Below, one piece after another: positions 57,928 to 64,000 of a stretch of DNA of 64,000 nucleotides. Positions within the stretch are counted from its first letter, which is position 1. Each line of letters starts with the position of its first letter. The notes under the pieces were generated by a model that worked only from the letters and a program-made list of their open reading frames with translations, did no database searches and had not been told where the DNA came from. A program made the position numbers and the translations under genes. The DNA comes from Gleimia hominis (lineage in GTDB: Bacteria > Actinomycetota > Actinomycetes > Actinomycetales > Actinomycetaceae), in contig NZ_JASXSX010000001.1 in NCBI RefSeq assembly GCF_032085515.1, forward strand, positions 372,001 to 436,000. The letters are read 5' to 3'.

Positions 57928-60068
57928 CGGATACGGGTCTAGAGACGTCACTGCCTCCGGAGTTGGATTACCATTCGCTGAACGCTCAGCTGAACCTGTA
58001 TGACAAGGACGGGAACATTCAGTTCGACGCGGACCGCAAGGCGGCACGTCAATACTTTTTGCAGCACGTTAACCAGAACACCGTGTTTTTCCACAATTTG
58101 AAGGAAAAGCTAGATTACTTGGTGGAAGAAGGCTACTACGAACCTGAGGTTCTGGAGCAGTACTCGTTCGACTTCGTGAAGTCCCTGTATAAGCGGGCGT
58201 ATGGGAAAAAGTTCCGGTTCCCCACGTTCTTGGGGGCTTACAAGTATTACACGTCGTACACGTTGAAGACGTTTGATGGGAAGCGTTACCTGGAGCGTTA
58301 CGAGGATCGGGTGACGATTGTGGCCCTGTATTTAGCGCGAGGTGATGAGGCCTTGGCGCAGCGTTTGGTGGATGAGATTATCGATGGGCGGTTCCAACCT
58401 GCGACACCAACGTTTTTGAATGCGGGTAAGAAGGCGCGCGGCGAGTTGGTGTCGTGTTTCTTACTGCGGATTGAAGACAATATGGAGTCGATTGCCCGGG
58501 CGATTAACTCGGCTTTGCAGTTGTCTAAACGCGGCGGCGGAGTGGCGTTGAACCTGTCTAACCTGCGTGAGTCGGGTGCGCCGATTAAGAAGATTGAGAA
58601 CCAGTCTTCCGGGGTCATTCCGGTGATGAAGCTGCTGGAGGATTCGTTCAGTTACGCGAACCAGTTGGGTGCCCGCCAGGGTGCGGGTGCGGTGTATTTG
58701 AATGCGCACCACCCGGACATCATGGGTTTTTTGGATACTAAGCGGGAGAATGCGGACGAGAAGATTCGGATTAAATCGCTGTCGCTCGGCGTGGTGATTC
58801 CGGATATTACGTTTGAGTTGGCGCGTAATAAGGAGCCGATGTACCTGTTCAGCCCCTATGATGTGGAGCGGGTGTACGGGGTGCCGTTCACGGAGATTTC
58901 GGTTACGGAGAAGTACCGGGAGATGGTGGATGATAAGCGGATCCATAAGAAGAAGGTGGATGCGCGGAAGTTCTTCCAGACGATCGCGGAGATCCAGTTT
59001 GAGTCTGGTTACCCGTACATTGTGTTTGAGGATACGGTGAATCGGGCGAATCCGATTAAGGGTCGGATCACGATGTCTAACTTGTGTTCTGAGATTCTGC
59101 AGGTGTCGGAGGCTTCGGAGTTTAATGAGGATCTGACTTACTCGCATGTGGGTAAGGACATTTCGTGTAACTTGGGCTCGCTCAATATTGCGAAGACAAT
59201 GGATTCACCGGATTTCGCGGGCACTGTTGAGACGGCGATCCGGGGTTTAACATCTGTTTCTGATTTGTCGAATATCGCATCGGTTCCGTCGATTGAGCGG
59301 GGGAACGCGATGTCGCACGCGATCGGGTTGGGGCAGATGAACCTGCATGGTTATTTGGCGCGTGAAGGCGTGTTTTACGGTAGTGAAGAGGCTTTGGACT
59401 TCACGAACATGTATTTTTACGCGGTGGCTTACCAGGCGTTGCGGGCGTCGAATAAGATTGCGCGTGAGCGTGGGGAGTCGTTTGTTGGGTTTGAGGATTC
59501 AAAGTACTATTCGGGTGAGTATTTTGAGAAGTACATTGAGGGCGTGTGGGAGCCGCAGACGGATAAGGTCCGGGAGCTTTTGGATGCGTCCACGATTTAC
59601 ATTCCGACGCAGGAGGATTGGCGTCAGTTAGCAGCTGATATTCGTGAGGGCGGGATGTATCACCAGAATCTGCAGGCGGTGCCCCCAACTGGGTCGATTA
59701 GTTACATTAATAATTCGACGTCGTCGATTCACCCGATTGTGTCGAAGATTGAGATCCGTAAGGAAGGTAAGATCGGGCGTGTTTACTACCCGGCGCCTTA
59801 CATGACGAACGACAATTTGGAGTACTACCAGGATGCGTACGAGATTGGTCCGAAGAAGATCATTGATACGTACGCGGTGGCGACGCAGCATGTTGACCAG
59901 GGCTTGTCACTAACCCTGTTCTACCCGGACACGGTTTCCACTCGGGATTTGAACCGGAACTACATTTACGCGTGGCGCAAGGGAATTAAGACCATGTATT
60001 ACATGCGTATCCGCCAGTTAGCGTTGCAGGGCACGCAGGTGGATGATTGCGTGTCGTGCATGCTGTAG
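57912..60068 (+). CDS. nrdE: Class Ib ribonucleotide reductase alpha subunit
   Basis: A 718-residue catalytic subunit that reduces ribonucleoside diphosphates. Redox and radical cysteines are in RGELVSCFLL, SNLCSEIL and ISCNLGSLNI. The C-terminal DDCVSCML carries the shuttle pair that accepts electrons from NrdH. The TTG start at 57912 is supported by GGAAGAG three bases before it, within the nrdI end. The partner nrdF is not found downstream; instead a hairpin and a toxin-antitoxin module follow. Confidence 0.96.
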   Translation: MANNLTDTGLETSLPPELDYHSLNAQLNLYDKDGNIQFDADRKAARQYFLQHVNQNTVFFHNLKEKLDYLVEEGYYEPEVLEQYSFDFVKSLYKRAYGKKFRFPTFLGAYKYYTSYTLKTFDGKRYLERYEDRVTIVALYLARGDEALAQRLVDEIIDGRFQPATPTFLNAGKKARGELVSCFLLRIEDNMESIARAINSALQLSKRGGGVALNLSNLRESGAPIKKIENQSSGVIPVMKLLEDSFSYANQLGARQGAGAVYLNAHHPDIMGFLDTKRENADEKIRIKSLSLGVVIPDITFELARNKEPMYLFSPYDVERVYGVPFTEISVTEKYREMVDDKRIHKKKVDARKFFQTIAEIQFESGYPYIVFEDTVNRANPIKGRITMSNLCSEILQVSEASEFNEDLTYSHVGKDISCNLGSLNIAKTMDSPDFAGTVETAIRGLTSVSDLSNIASVPSIERGNAMSHAIGLGQMNLHGYLAREGVFYGSEEALDFTNMYFYAVAYQALRASNKIARERGESFVGFEDSKYYSGEYFEKYIEGVWEPQTDKVRELLDASTIYIPTQEDWRQLAADIREGGMYHQNLQAVPPTGSISYINNSTSSIHPIVSKIEIRKEGKIGRVYYPAPYMTNDNLEYYQDAYEIGPKKIIDTYAVATQHVDQGLSLTLFYPDTVSTRDLNRNYIYAWRKGIKTMYYMRIRQLALQGTQVDDCVSCML

Positions 60069-60102
60069 TTTTTCTTCTTGAGGTGGTGGGAACCTCTAGG
60101 TA

Positions 60103-60135
60103 CTCGGGGTCGCGCTGGTGAGGCGCGGCCCCGAG
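60103..60135. terminator. 33-bp hairpin, copy 1 (after nrdE and hepT)
   Basis: CTCGGGGTCGCGC (60103-60115) pairs over 13 bp, with one G-U, with GCGCGGCCCCGAG (60123-60135) around a seven-base loop. It lies 35 bases after the nrdE stop and one base after the hepT stop on the other strand. An identical 33-bp copy lies at 60875-60907. Confidence 0.9.
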
Positions 60136-60136
60136 G

Positions 60137-60478
60137 CTAGTCTTGCGGACTTTCGCCAAGTCTGGTTTTCGCTCTTTTCAATGACTGTTCCAGGATTGGA
60201 AGATCATTACTAACGGTAGCTTTAACTATTGCGTGGTCAACACCGGTATAAGCGTGAACAATTCGATTTCGCATTCCCCGTATCGCTGCCCAATTATCTT
60301 GAGTAACTTCTTTTCTTAGAGAACTGTCCAATTTGCTTAGGGTATCGATTAGAACGGCAATACGTAATGCCACAGCATCGAAAACTATTGGATTGTCGAA
60401 GCCTGACTTAGTGTATTCATTAATCAAACTGATGTTTGTAATTGCTTCCTCAATTAGATCAAGGTTGCTTTTCTTCAT
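60137..60478 (-). CDS. hepT: HepT-type HEPN ribonuclease toxin
   Basis: A 113-residue HEPN (DUF86) protein. The RNase motif R70-x4-H75-x-Y77 is intact in RNRIVHAY. HepT toxins cut RNA and are silenced when MntA adds AMP groups to the motif tyrosine. The gene overlaps mntA by four bases (ATGA-type) and is downstream of it, the usual order. Its base composition is more AT-rich than the neighbours. The stop is one base from the copy-1 hairpin. Confidence 0.9.
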   Translation of the reverse strand: MKKSNLDLIEEAITNISLINEYTKSGFDNPIVFDAVALRIAVLIDTLSKLDSSLRKEVTQDNWAAIRGMRNRIVHAYTGVDHAIVKATVSNDLPILEQSLKRAKTRLGESPQD

Positions 60479-60783
60479 ATTGCAATAGATTCTTGTTCAA
60501 CTTGTTTCGATACATCGGGGAGTAAAGATTGTCTATAGATCAGGTCGACGGGTACACCAACAAGGTTAGATAGTTTTTCCTGTACGACAGCTAAAGAGAA
60601 AAATCCTAAAGGCTTATCTGTTGACACTAAAATATCCAGATCAGATTGGTCTGAATCTTCTTCTCGAGCGGAAGATCCAAACACTGCAGGATCGTACATA
60701 CCATTATTTTTAAGCACAGATATAAACTCCTCCCGTACTCGTTGAAGACGGAGGAGATTCTCGCCGCACTCATGGCTTGTCAT
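60475..60783 (-). CDS. mntA: MntA-type minimal nucleotidyltransferase antitoxin
   Basis: A 102-residue protein with the nucleotidyltransferase motif G36-S37-x10-D48-x-D50 (GSSAREEDSDQSDLD). MntA antitoxins AMPylate the HepT toxin. The ATG lies at the complement of 60781-60783. It is AT-rich relative to flanking genes and sits with hepT between two copies of a 33-bp hairpin, which suggests recent acquisition. Confidence 0.9.
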   Translation of the reverse strand: MTSHECGENLLRLQRVREEFISVLKNNGMYDPAVFGSSAREEDSDQSDLDILVSTDKPLGFFSLAVVQEKLSNLVGVPVDLIYRQSLLPDVSKQVEQESIAI

Positions 60784-60874
60784 ATAACCAGCATACCTTC
60801 GGTTTCACAGCGACAGCTAGTACTTAACGTAACTCCAGAACTAATTGCTTGAGGATTTTTGTTTCAGCACAAAG

Positions 60875-60907
60875 CTCGGGGTCGCGCTGGTGAGGCGCGG
60901 CCCCGAG
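60875..60907. terminator. 33-bp hairpin, copy 2 (after the DASS transporter gene)
   Basis: Identical over all 33 bases to copy 1 at 60103-60135. It lies 26 bases past the transporter stop on the minus strand. It can act as its terminator and marks the other border of the toxin-antitoxin module. Confidence 0.9.
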
Positions 60908-60933
60908 TTCTGTTAGGTGTGTGGACGGTTGGG

Positions 60934-62505
60934 TTAGATGGTTATGCCGAGGATCAGGGGTCCGAACGCTAGGGTCCATATGGTTATGAAGATGACTGCG
61001 ATTATGTTCAGCCAGATACCGGCTTTAACCATTTGCCCAATAGTGATGTAGCCAGATCCGTAGGCGATCGCGTTGGGCGGAGTAGCTACGGGAAGCATGA
61101 ACGCGGTGGTGGCAGCCAGGGCGACGGGGATGACGAGTAGTTGCACGTCGATACCCATGCCCACAGCAACGGCCCCGAGGATGGGTAGGAACGCGGCTGC
61201 GGTAGCGGTGTTTGACGTCATTTCTGTGAGTGCCAACACGAGTATTGTTACGCAGATTATGATCACTACGATCGGCAGGCCAGAGAGGCCTTTGGCGAGG
61301 TTACCGATCCACAGTGAAAGCCCAGAGATTCCAAATACTGCGGATAGGGATAGGCCGCCGCCGAACAGGAGGAGCACGTCCCACGGGATTTTCTTAGCGG
61401 TGTTCCAATCCAGAATCGCTACTCCCTCATTGGGTTTTGCGGGAGTAATGAACAAAACTAAGGCAAGTACCATCGCGATAGTGGCGTCACTAATGGGCCC
61501 ATCTGGCCAGATGGTGGGGATGATTATCCACGCGAGTGCGGCACAAATGAATATGGCGCACACGGTTTTTTCTTGCGCCGTCATGGGCCCCATTTTTTCT
61601 AGCTCGCCGCGGATAAGTTGTTTCCCACCGGGGATTTCTTCGATCTCCGGTTTGTATAGGCGGATCAGTACTTGCCAGGCGACGATCAGGAAGATCCAGG
61701 CCATGGGGGCGGCGAACAGCATCCATTTACCGAAGTTCAGTGTCACGTGGTGCGTGTCCATCATGTAGCCGCGCAGCAGGGCGTTCGGTGGGGTGCCAAT
61801 CAGGGTGGATAGGGATGCGATTGAGGAAGAGTAGGCGATTCCGAGCATTAGGGCGGTCCCGAAGTTCGAGACGATGGGTTTACCGCCGTCAGTTTTTACG
61901 TGTCCGACTGTGGTGAGTACGGAAATTCCGATTGGGAGCATCATGACGGCGGTGGCGGTGTTGGATACCCACATGGTGAGGAATCCGGATGCGATCATGA
62001 ACCCTAGGATTAACCGTTTGGGTTTGGTGCCGACCAGGAGGACGATGTTTAGTGCGAGCCGCCGGTGGAAGTTCCATCGTTGCATCGCGAGGGCGAGAAA
62101 GAAACCACCCATGAATAGGAAGATGGTTGATGAGGCGTAGGGGGAGCCGGCTTCTTTAAAGGTTGCCACCCCGAGGATCGGGAAGATGGTAACTGGTACT
62201 AGTGCGGTTGCGGCGAGGGGGATTGCTTCTGTCATCCACCAAATCCCCATGAGCACTGCAACAGCGGCTGTCATTGCGATTATGGTGCCGCTGGTTTCTA
62301 CGTCATTTTCCGCGAGCGTAGACACGAGTTCGGGGGAGAGGTGTTTGGGGAAGATGAGGTAGATGATTATCGCTGCGATTACACCCCCTACGAGGCCACC
62401 GAAGTGGCGGATCCATGGGCGACCAGGGGGCATTATCGTTTCGTCTTTATTTGATTGCGATCCAGCTGAGATCGGTGAGTCTTTAGGGATCTTAGGGCTA
62501 CTCAT
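60934..62505 (-). CDS. DASS/SLC13-family dicarboxylate transporter
   Basis: A 523-residue polytopic membrane protein with about twelve helices, related to Na+-coupled di- and tricarboxylate carriers. TEMTSNTATAAAFLPI and WVSNTATAVMMLPIG are the paired SNT motifs that bind Na+ and carboxylate. LFGGGLSLSAVF is also typical. The ATG at 62503-62505 follows AAAGGAG on the minus strand, and the 31-residue upward extension is off-family. It probably imports succinate, fumarate or malate; exact substrates are not determinable. It complements the DcuC carrier at 13.7 kb. Confidence 0.92.
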   Translation of the reverse strand: MSSPKIPKDSPISAGSQSNKDETIMPPGRPWIRHFGGLVGGVIAAIIIYLIFPKHLSPELVSTLAENDVETSGTIIAMTAAVAVLMGIWWMTEAIPLAATALVPVTIFPILGVATFKEAGSPYASSTIFLFMGGFFLALAMQRWNFHRRLALNIVLLVGTKPKRLILGFMIASGFLTMWVSNTATAVMMLPIGISVLTTVGHVKTDGGKPIVSNFGTALMLGIAYSSSIASLSTLIGTPPNALLRGYMMDTHHVTLNFGKWMLFAAPMAWIFLIVAWQVLIRLYKPEIEEIPGGKQLIRGELEKMGPMTAQEKTVCAIFICAALAWIIIPTIWPDGPISDATIAMVLALVLFITPAKPNEGVAILDWNTAKKIPWDVLLLFGGGLSLSAVFGISGLSLWIGNLAKGLSGLPIVVIIICVTILVLALTEMTSNTATAAAFLPILGAVAVGMGIDVQLLVIPVALAATTAFMLPVATPPNAIAYGSGYITIGQMVKAGIWLNIIAVIFITIWTLAFGPLILGITI

Positions 62506-62830
62506 CGGAAAACTCCTTTCATTGAGATGGGTATTGACAACACGAGTAACCGCTGAGGTACGCGAGGAGAGGGGCGTGCACCTGACGGGTAACTGCATGT
62601 GCCTCAGCGCACACGCTTATAGAAGAACTATAGGGGACTTTTGGCCCATACGGGTTTATTTCGCGCAATTTGGTCAAATATTTAAGAAATTGTGCATGAG
62701 GCAGTGTGCAGGCGTCTGCTTGGAGTAACCAGCTGTGAAAAACAACAAGAAACATGTTGTTTTCTGTTATGAATAGGGTTATGGTTGTACGTGTTCAGAG
62801 TTCACCATTCAACGAAGAATGCGAGGCAAC
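62506..62830. promoter_or_regulatory. Divergent region, DASS transporter/FGGY kinase
   Basis: A 325-base divergent gap that must hold both promoters. CTTATAG and CTATAGG around 62619-62635 form a small inverted repeat. A TTGACA at 62534-62539 has no matching -10. I see no gene. Confidence 0.45.
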
Positions 62831-64000
62831 ATGTCTAGTCCAACCAACCGGATGCGCAGCGGCCCCCTGGTGGTGGCCATTGATTCGTCCACTACCTCAA
62901 CGAAAGCAATTATTGTCGACGTGGGTGGCAACGTTTGGTACACGGCCCGGCGCAACATTCAGCTGCACACGCCCGCGATGGACCAGTACGAGCATAATGC
63001 GATTAGGTGGTGGGAAACCACGCACGCGGTTATTGGTGAGGTACTTGCTAAACTCTCTCGCCGTAACCGGCAGCGCGTGGCGGCGATCGGCATCACCCAC
63101 CAGCGCGAATCGTTCGCCCCATTTGATGCGAACGGGCGGCCGCTCCGGCAGGGGATATTGTGGTTAGATGGCCGCGCTACCAACCAAATCCGCCAGTACG
63201 GTAACGCGCACATCCACGAGCTTTCCGGTAAACCCGCGGGTGTTACCCCCGCGATTTACAAGATGGCGTGGTTGAAGCAGAACGAACCTCAGGTGTTCGA
63301 AAAAGCTCACAAAGTGGTGGAGGTACACGGTTACATCACGTGGAACCTCACCGGGCAGTGGGTGACTTCGCAAGCAGCTGCAGATTCCCTCGGGCTATTT
63401 GACATTAAACGGCGCGACTGGGCACCGGAACTGCTCGAAATCGCAGGGGTGGATCGCGAGCAGATGGCGGATCTGGTGGAACCTTCACGCGAAATGGGGC
63501 GTCTAAAACCAGAACTCGCAAACGAATGGGGAATCGGTGAGATCCCGATAATCGCGGGTTTAGGCGACGGGCAAGCTGCGGGAATAGGGGCGGCAGCGGT
63601 TGAACCCGATGTGGGTTTCTTAAACCTTGGCACAGCGGTGAACGCGGGTGTGGAAAGCCCGGAATATAAGTACGATTCCGTGTTCCGCACGCACGTTTCG
63701 GGCATTCCAGGTAATTACGTGTTTGAGGTTCTGCAGTCTTCCGGGTCGTACTTGGCAGGCTGGTTCCGGCAGGCTCTTGGGGATCCGAAATTACTGGGCG
63801 AACCCGATCCGGCGCTCGACCGGGCGGCAGCAAACATACCCCCGGGCGCCGAAGGGCTAGTGACCCTACCGTATTGGAATGCGGTGCAATCCCCGTACTG
63901 GGATTCCGTGGCTCGCGGCGCCGTGGTGGGGTGGCGAGGCACCCACTCGCGGGCACACATGTACCGGTCGATACTGGAATCCATCGGGTTTGAAATGCGG
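62831..64000 (+). CDS. FGGY-family carbohydrate kinase (partial, 3' end outside window)
   Basis: An open frame of 390 codons from ATG 62831 (GCGAGG upstream) to the window edge with no stop. The N-terminal ATP/sugar motif is VAIDSSTTSTKAIIVD (residues 15-30), followed by GITHQRESFAPFD and GLGDGQAAGIGA. FGGY kinases phosphorylate sugars or polyols such as xylulose, glycerol or gluconate. The sequence favours a xylulokinase-like or uncharacterised subgroup over glycerol kinase because it lacks the typical GTKLTG-type stretch. The identity of the substrate is open. Confidence 0.88.
   Translation, partial: MSSPTNRMRSGPLVVAIDSSTTSTKAIIVDVGGNVWYTARRNIQLHTPAMDQYEHNAIRWWETTHAVIGEVLAKLSRRNRQRVAAIGITHQRESFAPFDANGRPLRQGILWLDGRATNQIRQYGNAHIHELSGKPAGVTPAIYKMAWLKQNEPQVFEKAHKVVEVHGYITWNLTGQWVTSQAAADSLGLFDIKRRDWAPELLEIAGVDREQMADLVEPSREMGRLKPELANEWGIGEIPIIAGLGDGQAAGIGAAAVEPDVGFLNLGTAVNAGVESPEYKYDSVFRTHVSGIPGNYVFEVLQSSGSYLAGWFRQALGDPKLLGEPDPALDRAAANIPPGAEGLVTLPYWNAVQSPYWDSVARGAVVGWRGTHSRAHMYRSILESIGFEMR

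Overview
The window is a chromosomal replication-origin region from a high-G+C Gram-positive bacterium (Actinomycetota). The strongest evidence is gene order: rpmH-rnpA-yidD-yidC-jag-rsmG-parA-parB on the minus strand, diverging from dnaA-dnaN-recF-DUF721-gyrB-gyrA on the plus strand. It is supported by actinobacterial marker genes: a DUF3566 gene, tRNA-Ile and tRNA-Ala after gyrA, crgA, a class E sortase, and the fhaA-fhaB-pstP-rodA-pbpA-pknA-pknB cluster. Moderate G+C and fermentative functions (citrulline/carbamoyl-phosphate catabolism, C4-dicarboxylate transport, D-lactate dehydrogenase, iron-sulfur L-serine dehydratase) suggest a host-associated facultative anaerobe, perhaps Actinomycetaceae. 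The species cannot be named from the sequence alone.

Layout. 1-3,019: end of trxB, trxA, a PLP aminotransferase and a D-Ala-D-Ala ligase. 3,020-15,092: an accessory metabolic island. It holds arcB-arcC-yfcC (carbamoyl-phosphate energy pathway without arcA in view), a membrane-anchored LuxR regulator, then an amino-acid permease, an amidohydrolase, an RpiR regulator, a fumarate-releasing lyase and DcuC. 15,093-16,418: 1.3 kb without a gene, with a 9-bp minisatellite, a pseudoknot-like element and a parS site. 16,419-24,195: an acetyltransferase, then parB-parA-rsmG-jag-yidC-yidD-rnpA-rpmH, with four parS sites between 15.7 and 20.4 kb. 24,196-34,654: dnaA, oriC (five DnaA boxes in the dnaA-dnaN gap) and the replication and gyrase genes. 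34,654-41,513: DUF3566, two tRNAs, DoxX, a VanH-like D-lactate dehydrogenase, cyclophilin, rhomboid, CrgA, DUF881 protein, sortase E and a tiny membrane protein. 41,556-49,834: the Ser/Thr kinase and cell-wall elongation cluster. 50,103-64,000: tRNA-Leu, ACT/PFL pair, luciferase-like oxidoreductase, ADP-ribosylglycohydrolase-like protein, MTA/SAH nucleosidase, L-serine dehydratase, nrdHIE under two NrdR boxes, a HepT-MntA toxin-antitoxin pair between two identical 33-bp hairpins, a DASS transporter and a partial FGGY kinase.

The most unusual signal is structural. Short tandem repeats (period 9-26 bp) sit at gene boundaries throughout the window. In many of them the repeat unit contains the stop codon (trxA, luxR-type gene, dcuC, doxX, pknB, PFL gene) or the start codon (ADP-ribosylglycohydrolase-like gene) of the adjacent gene. 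Coding versions occur at the ends of RsmG (heptapeptides), RecF (hexapeptides) and YidD (octapeptides). It looks as if gene ends in this genome are repeatedly duplicated by slippage. I know of no description of such a pattern, but could not search for one.
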